Assembly: GCA_027486405.1 (NCBI GenBank)
Contig: JAIXPD010000029.1
Coordinates: 1-64,000, forward strand
Reading direction: 5' to 3'
Length of the DNA stretch: 64,000 bases
Source of the DNA: Azospirillum sp.
Lineage (GTDB): Bacteria; Pseudomonadota; Alphaproteobacteria; Azospirillales; Azospirillaceae
The notes below the pieces were generated by a model, which ran no database searches, had not been told where the DNA came from, and saw nothing but the letters and a program-made list of their open reading frames with translations. Made by a program: the position numbers and the translations under genes. Of the stretch, positions 26,927-35,552 are shown in pieces (within the stretch, counting starts at the first letter, position 1; each line of letters opens with the position of its first letter).

Positions 26927-29412
26927 CGATCCGGTTGCCGTCGTTTCGGGCCTGGGCGGTCTGCGCTGCCCTGCTGGTGAGCCTGATGGCCAGCGCCGCC
27001 CAGGCGCTGGACCGCCGGGTGATTCCGCTGTCGAGCCTGCGCGATGGACCGCCCGATGCCACGCTGAACGGTGAAACCGACAGCACCGCGCTCCGCGTCT
27101 TCATTCCGCCCACCGGCCCGCTGTCGTCGGTTCTGCTGACCGTCTCCTACGAAAACGGCATCGACATCCTGCCCGAAAAGGGCGCGCTGGCCGTTTTCAT
27201 CAACGGGGCGGCGGTGGCCGAATTGCCGCTGGCCGCCTTCAAGGGGCCGGTCAACGCCGCCATCTCGTTGCCGCCCAGCCTGATGCGCCCCGGCGAAAAC
27301 CAGATCCAGTTCGAGGTCAGCGCCCAGCACCGCGCCATCTGCACCGTGCGCGGCACCTTCGATTTATGGACGCGGATCAATCTGGCGGCCTCCTCCCTGA
27401 CTCTGGAATCGGATGGAAACGCCCCCGATCCCGATCTGGCGGTGATGCGTCAGCTTCTGGTGTCTTCCGACCGGGCGCGGGATCCGCTGGCGATCCTGAA
27501 GGCCGGGGCGGAGATCGACGCCGACCATCTCGGCTGGGGCGCGATGGTGGCGCAGGCCTATGGCCTGTTGCTGGGCGATCAGGCCCCGCGCATCGTCGCC
27601 CGCCCGATTCCCCCGGCCAAGCCGGGAACCCCGCCGGTGACGCTTGACAGCGTGCCGGGATTGAGCAGCAAGAACATCCTGATCGGCACCCGCGACCAGA
27701 TCGCCCCGCTGTTGGGGGAGGCGCGGACGGCGGCCATCGCCGGTCCGTTCCTGGGCGTCTACCCCGTGTCCGGCCCGAATCTGCCCGCCGGGTCCTTTTT
27801 GGGGGTGGTGTCCGGCCGCAACCCGGCGGAGGTCGATCAGGCCGTCGCCCGCTTCGCCGACGTCACCCGCAATTTGCCGGCCCAATCCACCGTCATCGTC
27901 AGCGACACCACGCCGACCGCGCCACCGCCGCCGCGCGTGGTGCAGGAGGAAGGGCGCTACCGCCTGTCCGATCTGGGCTTTGCCACCGTCCAGCACAGCG
28001 GCTACCGCTACACCGGCCGGGTGACATTGACGCTGCCCGCCGGTTTCGCCCCGGTCAGCGACCGTGTGGTGCTGCTGCACGTCAATGGGGCGTTCGAAGG
28101 CAATCTGGGGCCGGGGGCGGTTCTGAACGTCCGTGTCAATGGCCGGTCGGCCACCGCCATGGAGATCGACAAGCGGTCGAGCGGCATCATCGACAACGGC
28201 GAGATGCAATTGCCGATGACGCTGTTCCGCCCCGGCCCCAACGTGATCGAGTTCGAAGCGGAGCTGCCGCCCGCCAGCGGAACCGACTGCGTCTTTGCCG
28301 TGCGGCGGCCGACCTTCACCCTGCACGACAGTTCCAGCCTGGAAATCCCCGGCTTTGCCCGGTTGGCGACCTTGCCCAACCTGACCACGCTGGCGCAGAC
28401 CGCCTATCCCTACGCCGGGTGGAACGGGCGTGACACGGCGCTGCCCTTCGATCTGGTGGTGGTGGGCAAGGAGGCCCCCTGGTTCGGCGCGGCCTGGACG
28501 ATGGCCGCCCGGCTGGCCCAACGGGCGGGCGACCTGCTGCGGCTGGTCCCCTCCGTCGGCTGGGACGGCGCGCCCGACGACAACGCCCTCATCGTCGGTC
28601 CGGTGGCCGCGCTGCCGCAGGCGGTGTTCGCCAGCGCCCCCCTGCCCGCCGACCGGCTCGCCGGTCTGCTGGAGGCCGGGGCGCTGATCGCCCAGGCCAG
28701 CGCCCGGGGCGAACCGATGGCCGCCGCTGACCGCCGCGCCCTGGTGGACCGGCTGCGCGGGGCCTGGAGCGGCAGCACCGTCCGGGGAAGCACGATCCGC
28801 CCGAACGCGCCGACGGCGGCACCGGTCGCCGCCGCACCGGTGGATGGATCGGCGCAAAGCCGGTGGCAGCGCATGGCCGGGGACGGCAGAGCCGCCGCGA
28901 CTCCGGCGTCAAGCTGGCTGCCCGACTGGGTGCGCAGCGGCATGGCGGTGGCCGCGCGCTACGTCAACCGCTGGACCGTGGTGGACGCGCCGGTGGACGT
29001 GGTGGCCTTGACCGAAAACACCGAAACCCTGCCGGAAGCCGCCCTGCTGCAATACCACGCGCCGGGAACCGACGCGCTGACCTGGACGGTGCTGACCGCG
29101 TCGGATCCCCGCTCGCTCGACCGCGCCCTGCGCAGCCTGGGCGAGGGTGGCTTGTGGGACAAGCTGAAGGGTGGAACCGGCCTGTGGAGCAGCGCTGCCC
29201 CAGCCATGACCGCGCTGGATCCGTCGCGCCCCTACCAGATCATTCTCAATCCCTTTGACATCGGCAATATGATCCTCATTCTGGCACGCAACCTGTCGCA
29301 GCGGCTGGAGCTGCTGTTCGGGTTGCTGCTGGGAACGGCGGTGGTTCTGACCATCAGCATGCGCATGCTGCTGCGTCCGGGCCACGCCCGACGGAACCAT
29401 GTGGATTCATAG
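26923..29412 (+). CDS. bcsB: Cellulose synthase periplasmic subunit BcsB
   Basis: 829-residue membrane-anchored periplasmic partner of BcsA. Signal peptide about 1-28 (ending SAAQA), two repeats each with a carbohydrate-binding-like and a flavodoxin-like domain, and a single C-terminal membrane helix near 790-815 (LELLFGLLLGTAVVLTISM) that packs against BcsA. Characteristic segments are GENQIQFEVSAQHRAICTV and GPNVIEFEAELPPASGTDC. ATG is within the bcsA stop (ATGA), giving the usual one-to-one coupling. Confidence 0.92.
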   Translation: MTIRLPSFRAWAVCAALLVSLMASAAQALDRRVIPLSSLRDGPPDATLNGETDSTALRVFIPPTGPLSSVLLTVSYENGIDILPEKGALAVFINGAAVAELPLAAFKGPVNAAISLPPSLMRPGENQIQFEVSAQHRAICTVRGTFDLWTRINLAASSLTLESDGNAPDPDLAVMRQLLVSSDRARDPLAILKAGAEIDADHLGWGAMVAQAYGLLLGDQAPRIVARPIPPAKPGTPPVTLDSVPGLSSKNILIGTRDQIAPLLGEARTAAIAGPFLGVYPVSGPNLPAGSFLGVVSGRNPAEVDQAVARFADVTRNLPAQSTVIVSDTTPTAPPPPRVVQEEGRYRLSDLGFATVQHSGYRYTGRVTLTLPAGFAPVSDRVVLLHVNGAFEGNLGPGAVLNVRVNGRSATAMEIDKRSSGIIDNGEMQLPMTLFRPGPNVIEFEAELPPASGTDCVFAVRRPTFTLHDSSSLEIPGFARLATLPNLTTLAQTAYPYAGWNGRDTALPFDLVVVGKEAPWFGAAWTMAARLAQRAGDLLRLVPSVGWDGAPDDNALIVGPVAALPQAVFASAPLPADRLAGLLEAGALIAQASARGEPMAAADRRALVDRLRGAWSGSTVRGSTIRPNAPTAAPVAAAPVDGSAQSRWQRMAGDGRAAATPASSWLPDWVRSGMAVAARYVNRWTVVDAPVDVVALTENTETLPEAALLQYHAPGTDALTWTVLTASDPRSLDRALRSLGEGGLWDKLKGGTGLWSSAAPAMTALDPSRPYQIILNPFDIGNMILILARNLSQRLELLFGLLLGTAVVLTISMRMLLRPGHARRNHVDS

Positions 29413-29427
29413 GGAACAGGACGCAGC

Positions 29428-30492
29428 ATGACGCCGACCCGGCGCGACCTTCTGATCGGTGGAGCCGCCGGGCTGCTGGCCACGGCGACGGGGGGCCTGC
29501 CGTTGGCGGCCAAGCCGTTCGACGCCGCCGCGTGGCGCGACTACGCCGACCGGTTCCTGCGCCCAGAAGGCCGAATCGTCGACACCGGCAACAACGGCGT
29601 CAGCCATTCCGAAGGCCAGGGCTATGGCCTGCTGCTGGCCGTGGCGGCGGGCGACCGGGGGGCCTTCGACCGGATGTGGGGCTGGACCCAACGCAACCTG
29701 ATGATCCGTGAGGACGGGTTGACGGCGTGGCGCTGGCAGCCGGAGGGCGGCGTGGCCGACCGCAACAACGCGTCGGACGGCGACATCCTGATCGCCTGGG
29801 CCTTGCTGCGCGCCGCCGACCAGTGGAAGGCCGACGCCTACCGCACCGCCGCTGTTGCCCTGCTGAAGGCGCTGGCCGCCGCCGTTCTGGTGGAGCACGC
29901 CGGGATGACCGTGCTATTGCCCGGCCGCGACGGCTTCCGCAAAGGTGACACGCTGATCCTGAACCCCAGCTATTGGGTGTTCCCGGCGCTGCGCGCCTTT
30001 GCCGCCCTGCCCGCCACGCTGCTGCCCAACCCCGAACGCTGGCGCAAGCTGTCCGAATCGGGGCTGGTGTTGCTGGCCAAGGGCCGGTTCGGCAGCCACC
30101 AATTGCCGCCGGACTGGCTGGCGATGGACGCCAAGGGCGGGGTGGCGGTGGCCGATGGCTTCCGCAAGCAGTATGGCTACGACGCCGTGCGCGTCCCGCT
30201 CTATCTGGCGATGGACGGGCACCGCGACCCGTATTATTTCCGCCCCTTCGCCATGCTGGCCGCCCAGGCTGGAACCGGACCGATTCCGGCCACCGTGTCG
30301 CTGCCCGCCGGAACCACCACCCAGGTGGCGGCGTCGGTCGGCATGATGGCGGTCTATCGGTTGGCCTGCACACTCGCCGCCACCGGCAACAGCGTGACCG
30401 TGCCGCCGTTGGGTCCGAACGAGGATTATTACTCGACCACGCTGGCTCATCTGTCGGCCATCGCCGCGCAAACCCTGGGGATCACGCCATGA
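29428..30492 (+). CDS. bcsZ: Cellulose-operon endoglucanase BcsZ (GH8)
   Basis: Periplasmic endo-1,4-beta-glucanase of glycoside hydrolase family 8, 354 residues, needed for normal cellulose assembly. The N-terminus TRRDLLIGGAAG looks like a twin-arginine signal. The catalytic acid Glu62 is in SHSEGQGYGLLLA; the conserved acidic pair is in NNASDGDILIAWAL (Asp117/Asp119). It starts 15 bases after bcsB and its stop overlaps the TPR gene (ATGA). Confidence 0.93.
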   Translation: MTPTRRDLLIGGAAGLLATATGGLPLAAKPFDAAAWRDYADRFLRPEGRIVDTGNNGVSHSEGQGYGLLLAVAAGDRGAFDRMWGWTQRNLMIREDGLTAWRWQPEGGVADRNNASDGDILIAWALLRAADQWKADAYRTAAVALLKALAAAVLVEHAGMTVLLPGRDGFRKGDTLILNPSYWVFPALRAFAALPATLLPNPERWRKLSESGLVLLAKGRFGSHQLPPDWLAMDAKGGVAVADGFRKQYGYDAVRVPLYLAMDGHRDPYYFRPFAMLAAQAGTGPIPATVSLPAGTTTQVAASVGMMAVYRLACTLAATGNSVTVPPLGPNEDYYSTTLAHLSAIAAQTLGITP

Positions 30493-32363
30493 CGGATCGC
30501 GCCAAGACGGATCCCGCCATGACCCATTCCAAACGCCTGCGCCGCGCCACAACCCTGGTTGGGATCACGGTTGGGCTTGGGCTGACGCTGAACGCCGCCC
30601 CGGCGTGGGCAACCTCGACCACACCCGGCGCGCGGGCGCTGGTTCCCGGCGTGAAGGTGGAGGTTGCCCCGGCCCCCGGCAGCGGCCCCGCCGCCGCTCC
30701 CAACGCGCTGGACGATTCGGCGCTGCGCTATTACGCCCGCATCGGCGATGTGGAGCGGATGGAGGCGGAAATCGCCCGTCTGCGCGCGCTCGATCCCGGT
30801 TGGGAACCGCCCAAGGACCTGTTCACCCCGCAGGCCGCCGGGCCGGGGGTGGATGAATCGCCCTTCTGGTCGCTGGTGTCGGCGGGCAAATTCGCCGAGG
30901 CCCGCGCCGCCATCGCCGAACAGCGCCGCCAAACCCCATCCTGGCAACCATCGGCCAAGCTGTTGCAGGAGTTGGACGTCGCCGAAGGGGCCAGCCGCCT
31001 GCGCGGGGCCAGCGACACCAAACGGTGGCAGGACGTGATCGACGCCGCCGCCGCCCAGCCGGAGGCGGTGGCCTGCAACCGGCTGGACAACGCGTGGCGC
31101 TTGGCCGAGGCCTACGCCGAGTTGAAGCAGTTCGACCGCGCCTTTGACCGTTACAAGACCATCGTCAGCCAATGCCCCCGGGCCAAGGAACGGCGCGACA
31201 CCATCTTCAAGGCGTCGCGCCACCTCAGCCCGGAGCAGTTGCGCGAGTTGACCGCCATCGGGGCCACCGCCAACCCGGCGGCGGGGGAGGATTACAGCGC
31301 CGTCCGCACCGTGGAAGGGGAGCTGGAAACCGGCCGCCTGCTGGAAAAGCTGGGCAACCCGAAGGCTGGCCCGCTGTCCGTCGCCGATTTGGCGCGGGCC
31401 GAACAGACCATCCGCGACAAGCAGGACGCCGACGGGGCCATCGCGCTCGGCTGGTATTTCCAACGCCAGAAAAAGCACGCGGACGCCCAGCGCTGGTTTG
31501 CCGAGGCCAACGGCTGGACCCCGTCCGACAAGGCGGCGGAGGGCTTGATCCTGGCGCTCGCCGCGCTTGGCAAAAAGGCCGAAGCGCGGGAGGCCGGTGC
31601 CCCCTGGCAGGGCAAATCCGGCCGGGTCGATCAGGCGTTGAAGGCCGTCACCACCCCGCCGACGCGCGCGGCCAGCGGCGGAAACGCCGCGTCCGGGGGC
31701 GGCACGCCGGGGCAGAGCGCGTTGAGCGCGGCGCTGGCCCGCGATGATTTCGCCGGTTGTCTGGCGGCGATCCAACAAATGCTGGCGCACAGCCGCCCGA
31801 CCGCCGCCCTGTTGCAGCAACGCGGCTGGTGCCTGCTGGAGTTGAAGCGCCCGACCGAGGCCGAGGCCGCCTTTGCCGAGGCCCAAGCCCTGGCGGCGCG
31901 TGAACCGGCCAAGGCCACCGGCAAGCCAACAAAGTCAACGGGCCTGCGCGACCCCAACGATCCGACGCTGGACGAGTCCGCCACCCCGGCGCAGGAAAAC
32001 GCCTATGGCCAGGCGGTGGCGCGGTTGGCGACCGGCGATGTGACGGGCCTGAGCCGCGATCTGCCGCGCACCAACATGACCGCCAAGCAAAAGGCGGAAA
32101 TCCGCGCCAGCCTGTTGGCGACGGAGGCCGGTCGGGCGCTGGAGGACAAGCGCTACCGCGACGTGCTGCGTCTGCTCGACGCCCGCAAGGAGCTGACGAC
32201 GGAGCCGCGCAATCTGAGCATCCTGCGCGGTTGGGCCTTGTACAATCTGAAGCGGCTGGACGAAGCCCACGCGCTGTTCAAGTCGATCGACGACCGCCTG
32301 AGCACCGAGGAATCGCGCGAGGCGCTCTCCACCACGGTGAAGACGATGTATCATGACTGGTGA
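30489..32363 (+). CDS. TPR-rich periplasmic protein of the cellulose operon (no BcsC barrel)
   Basis: 624 residues with a signal peptide (about 20-42, ending PAWA) and helical repeat units spread over the protein (for example YYARIGDVERMEAEIARLRA and AAFAEAQALAAREPA). The position after bcsZ is where BcsC normally sits, but BcsC proteins are about twice as long and end in an outer-membrane barrel; here the chain stops at KTMYHDW without any barrel-like strands. It may be the alphaproteobacterial scaffold that guides cellulose through the periplasm with BcsN or a separate porin. Start ATG 30489 overlaps the bcsZ stop. Confidence 0.75.
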   Translation: MTDRAKTDPAMTHSKRLRRATTLVGITVGLGLTLNAAPAWATSTTPGARALVPGVKVEVAPAPGSGPAAAPNALDDSALRYYARIGDVERMEAEIARLRALDPGWEPPKDLFTPQAAGPGVDESPFWSLVSAGKFAEARAAIAEQRRQTPSWQPSAKLLQELDVAEGASRLRGASDTKRWQDVIDAAAAQPEAVACNRLDNAWRLAEAYAELKQFDRAFDRYKTIVSQCPRAKERRDTIFKASRHLSPEQLRELTAIGATANPAAGEDYSAVRTVEGELETGRLLEKLGNPKAGPLSVADLARAEQTIRDKQDADGAIALGWYFQRQKKHADAQRWFAEANGWTPSDKAAEGLILALAALGKKAEAREAGAPWQGKSGRVDQALKAVTTPPTRAASGGNAASGGGTPGQSALSAALARDDFAGCLAAIQQMLAHSRPTAALLQQRGWCLLELKRPTEAEAAFAEAQALAAREPAKATGKPTKSTGLRDPNDPTLDESATPAQENAYGQAVARLATGDVTGLSRDLPRTNMTAKQKAEIRASLLATEAGRALEDKRYRDVLRLLDARKELTTEPRNLSILRGWALYNLKRLDEAHALFKSIDDRLSTEESREALSTTVKTMYHDW

Positions 32364-32373
32364 AGGGGCGCGC

Positions 32374-33066
32374 ATGTCCGGGCGTTCACACAGGGTGCGA
32401 AAGGCGCTGTTGCCAGGGCTGCTGGTGCGGGGGGCGCTGCTGGCCGCCACGCTGGCCCTTGGCGGCTGTTTCGGCTGGGTTGACAACAACCTGACCCAAT
32501 CGCCCACGCCCTGGCGGCGGGTGCAGCCCGCCGACCTGCCGGTGACGCTGCCCGCCAATCCCAAATTCCCGATCGTCGCGGCCCGCGCCCGCACCACCGG
32601 GGCCATCTACAGCTCCTACAACGTCGTGTTGGGCAACCCGACGCTGCTGCCGGGCGAAAACCGCCTGTCCATCGATGTCCACACCCTGCCCGACAGCCCG
32701 CTCGGCATGTTCGTCCAGCCGCCGCGCGTCTTCCCGGTGCCGCTCTACTCCACCGAAACGCTGGCCGAGACGCTGGCCAAGGAGTTTCCCGGCCTGAAAA
32801 CCAAGGTGGCCGACAGCGCCCGCCGCAACCGCTACGGCGACTATGATTTCGCGCTGGCGCAGGACGCCACCAACACCTGCGTGCTGGCCTGGCAGCTCAT
32901 CAGCGACCATGACCGCACCCTGCCCCGGCGGATCGAAGCGATCCGGCTGGAATACCGGGTCTGCGGCACCGAACGCAACCCGCGCGCCCTGTTGCAGCCC
33001 TTCGACAACCTGGTGCTGACCCTGCCCGACGCGGTCCTGGAGATCGACGACCTCACCCGTTTCTGA
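32374..33066 (+). CDS. bcsN: Cellulose biosynthesis lipoprotein, BcsN-like
   Basis: 230-residue predicted lipoprotein: basic N-terminus, hydrophobic stretch and lipobox LALGGC at about 28-33. The mature part has conserved-looking TTGAIYSSYNVVLGNPTLL and GENRLSIDVHTLP segments and a disulfide-capable pair (Cys169 region and VCGTER). Position at the end of bcsA-bcsB-bcsZ-TPR and these features fit BcsN of alphaproteobacterial cellulose operons, though I assign the family by context as much as by sequence. ATG 32374 has AAGGGG six bases upstream; an ATG at 32353 overlapping the TPR gene is the alternative. Confidence 0.65.
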   Translation: MSGRSHRVRKALLPGLLVRGALLAATLALGGCFGWVDNNLTQSPTPWRRVQPADLPVTLPANPKFPIVAARARTTGAIYSSYNVVLGNPTLLPGENRLSIDVHTLPDSPLGMFVQPPRVFPVPLYSTETLAETLAKEFPGLKTKVADSARRNRYGDYDFALAQDATNTCVLAWQLISDHDRTLPRRIEAIRLEYRVCGTERNPRALLQPFDNLVLTLPDAVLEIDDLTRF

Positions 33067-33426
33067 TCGACCGCAGGAACGCACCGCCACCCCTCCGTCT
33101 GTTTCACAGCCCTCGCCAGACCCGTCCAAACCGTCGGGTGGCGGCGGGTGAATGGAACGTTTGAAACACCGTGAAACATTTTTCCGGGGTGTGTTCACCT
33201 GTTCCATCCACGTGAAGCAAACGAATGGGTGGCCGTTCTGGGCTGCGGTCATGGTTGATCCTTCGCCTCATGATGGGTTAAAAATCCTACACTGGCCATG
33301 CGCGACCAACAAGAGCAGGCGGAGCATCCGTGTCGGGATGGCCCCCCGCCGATTGGCTGTTGCGCTGGGGCGCGAATGCTTGTACGCTAGTATACAAGTT
33401 CGTTGACCCAACGGTGCGTGCCGATC
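33067..33426. other. Intergenic region with repeats before the GntR gene
   Basis: No gene seen. It contains the heptamer TGAAACA twice in direct orientation (33162-33168 and 33172-33178) and once inverted (33100-33106), flanked by a TGGAAC/GTTCCA pair. A fair sigma-70-like promoter follows: TTGATC (33255-33260), 17 bases, TTAAAA (33278-33283). Confidence 0.4.
33379..33398. promoter_or_regulatory. Probable GntR/FadR-type operator
   Basis: CTTGTACGCTAGTATACAAG is an inverted repeat (CTTGTA/TACAAG) containing the core GTATAC found in many FadR-subfamily operators. It lies 28 bases before the GntR start codon and suggests autoregulation and control of the uronate genes. Confidence 0.55.
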
Positions 33427-34131
33427 ATGCCCTTGCCACTGTCCGCCACAGCGCGCGGTCCGCGTCAGCACGATGTGTATGACACCTTGCGCCACGCGAT
33501 CCTGAACGGGGATCTGCGGCCCGGAGAAGGACTGTCGGAAACCAAGCTCGCCGCGCAATTCGGCGTCAGCCGCACGCCGGTGCGCGACGCGGTGCGGCGG
33601 CTGTCCGACGATGGCTTTCTGCGCGTGATCCCGCAGGTCGGCACCTTTGTCGCCCCCATCCAATTGACGGCGGTGGCCGACAGCCAGTTCGTGCGCGAGA
33701 CGCTGGAATGCCGCACCATCCGGCTGGCCGCCGAACGGTTGGACCCGACGCAGGCCGACGCGCTGGACCGCCATCTGGCCGCGCAGGAGCGCGCGGTCGC
33801 CGCCAACGACGCCACCGCCTTTTTCACCGCCGACGAGGCGATGCACGCCGACCTGATCCGCATCGCCGGTCGCCCGGCGGTGTGGAACCTGATTCTGGAC
33901 GTCAAGGCGCAGTTGGACCGCGTGCGCTGCCTGTCGCTGGAAAGCGCCGACTGGCTCGCCATGATCTTCGACCAGCACCGCGTCATCATCGAACGCACCC
34001 GCGCCCGCGACCCCGACGGGGCCGAAGCGGCGATGCGCGCGCATCTGCGCAGCGTGTTCGACGCCATCGACCGGATCGCCGCCACCAACCAAGAGTATTT
34101 TGAGGACAGCCCGACCGACCCGGCGCGCTGA
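33427..34131 (+). CDS. GntR-family (FadR/FCD subfamily) regulator
   Basis: 234 residues: winged helix-turn-helix (about 20-80, with SETKLAAQFGVSRTPVRDAV) followed by an all-helical FCD ligand domain (about 90-220). The metal-binding FCD residues appear in FFTADEAMHADLIRIAG and FDQHRVIIE. FCD regulators typically respond to organic acids, including hexuronates and their products. It precedes the mannonate dehydratase gene by 210 C-rich bases on the same strand and has an inverted repeat upstream, so it is likely the local repressor. ATG 33427 is preferred over TTG 33403, which adds eight poorly conserved residues. Confidence 0.88.
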   Translation: MPLPLSATARGPRQHDVYDTLRHAILNGDLRPGEGLSETKLAAQFGVSRTPVRDAVRRLSDDGFLRVIPQVGTFVAPIQLTAVADSQFVRETLECRTIRLAAERLDPTQADALDRHLAAQERAVAANDATAFFTADEAMHADLIRIAGRPAVWNLILDVKAQLDRVRCLSLESADWLAMIFDQHRVIIERTRARDPDGAEAAMRAHLRSVFDAIDRIAATNQEYFEDSPTDPAR

Positions 34132-34341
34132 CCCGCGACGGGCGACCGCCCCCACACAGACCGCCCCCCCACACACCGATCCAAACCCGCAACCGATTCC
34201 CGCACGCGGCCGCCCGCCCGTCCGGCGGACCGCCGACGCGCGCCTGAACCCCCGCACCCCGCTTCACACGCCAGACCGCCCGCGTCCGGCCACCCATCCG
34301 CGCGCCCTTTTGTGGCCTTCACCCCTTTTGGACTGCCCGCC

Positions 34342-35547
34342 ATGAAGATCACCAACGCCCGCATCATCGTCACCTGCCCCGGCCGCAACTTCGTCACGCT
34401 GAAGATCGAAACCGACGAGGGCGTCACCGGCCTGGGCGACGCGACGCTGAACGGCCGCGAATTGTCGGTCGCCTCCTATCTGACCGACCACGTCATCCCC
34501 TGCCTGATCGGGCGCGACCCGCAGCGGATCGAAGACATCTGGCAGTATCTCTACCGGGGGGCCTATTGGCGGCGCGGACCCGTGACCATGGCGGCCATCG
34601 CCGCCGTGGACACCGCGCTGTGGGACATCAAGGGCAAGATCGCCGGGTTGCCGCTCTACCAGCTTCTCGGCGGGCAAAGCCGCGACGGGGTGATGGTCTA
34701 CGCCCACGCCAACGGGCGCGACGTTCCCGAAACGCTCGACCGCGTCGGCGAATACATCGAAAAGGGCTACAAGGCGATCCGCGCCCAGTCGGGCGTTCCC
34801 GGCCTGTCGGGCGTCTATGGCATCGCCAAGGGCAAATTCTACGAACCGGCGACCAAGGGCTTGCCGCAGGAATCGGTGTGGTCGACCGAAGCCTATCTCG
34901 ATTTTGTGCCGTCGCTGTTCGAGGCGCTGCGCGTCAAATACGGCATGGGGCCGCATCTGCTGCACGACGTCCACCACCGGCTGACCCCGATCGAGGCCGC
35001 AAGGCTGGGCAAGAGCCTGGAACCCTACCGCCTGTTCTGGATGGAGGATCCGACCCCGGCGGAGAACCAGGAGGCGTTCCGCCTGATCCGCCAGCACACC
35101 ACCACCCCCATCGCCGTGGGCGAGGTGTTCAACAGCGTCTGGGACTGCAAGGATCTGATCCAGAACCAGTTGATCGACTACATCCGCGCGTCGGTGGCGC
35201 ACGCCGGCGGCATCACCCATCTGCGCCGCATCGCCGATCTGGCCGCGCTCTATCAGGTGCGCACCGGATGCCATGGGGCCACCGATCTGTCGCCGGTCTG
35301 CATGGGGGCGGCCCTCCATCTCGGCCTCGCCATCCCCAATCTGGGGGTGCAGGAGCATATGGAGCACAGCCCGGAAACCGACGCGGTGTTCCCGCACAGC
35401 TACACGCTGACCGACGGCTGCATGCACCCCGGCGAAACCCCGGGCCATGGCGTGGAGATCGACGAGGAACTCGCCGCCAAATACCCCTACACCCCCGCCT
35501 CCCTGCCGGTCGCCCGGCTGGCCGACGGCACCCTGTGGAACTGGTGA
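34342..35547 (+). CDS. manD: D-mannonate dehydratase ManD (enolase superfamily)
   Basis: Converts D-mannonate to 2-keto-3-deoxygluconate in hexuronate catabolism. 401 residues, normal for the family. Metal ligands are visible as [15 protein letters not shown] and AVGEVFNS; the catalytic pair Arg147/Tyr159 is in [16 protein letters not shown] at exactly the spacing known from characterised ManD. The late block [18 protein letters not shown] is also diagnostic. RspA proteins belong to the same family and some ManD-like members have low or relaxed activity, so the true substrate could be another acid sugar. It starts at ATG 34342 and precedes the reductase gene by five bases. Confidence 0.9.
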   Translation: MKITNARIIVTCPGRNFVTLKIETDEGVTGLGDATLNGRELSVASYLTDHVIPCLIGRDPQRIEDIWQYLYRGAYWRRGPVTMAAIAAVDTALWDIKGKIAGLPLYQLLGGQSRDGVMVYAHANGRDVPETLDRVGEYIEKGYKAIRAQSGVPGLSGVYGIAKGKFYEPATKGLPQESVWSTEAYLDFVPSLFEALRVKYGMGPHLLHDVHHRLTPIEAARLGKSLEPYRLFWMEDPTPAENQEAFRLIRQHTTTPIAVGEVFNSVWDCKDLIQNQLIDYIRASVAHAGGITHLRRIADLAALYQVRTGCHGATDLSPVCMGAALHLGLAIPNLGVQEHMEHSPETDAVFPHSYTLTDGCMHPGETPGHGVEIDEELAAKYPYTPASLPVARLADGTLWNW

Positions 35548-35552
35548 GCGCC

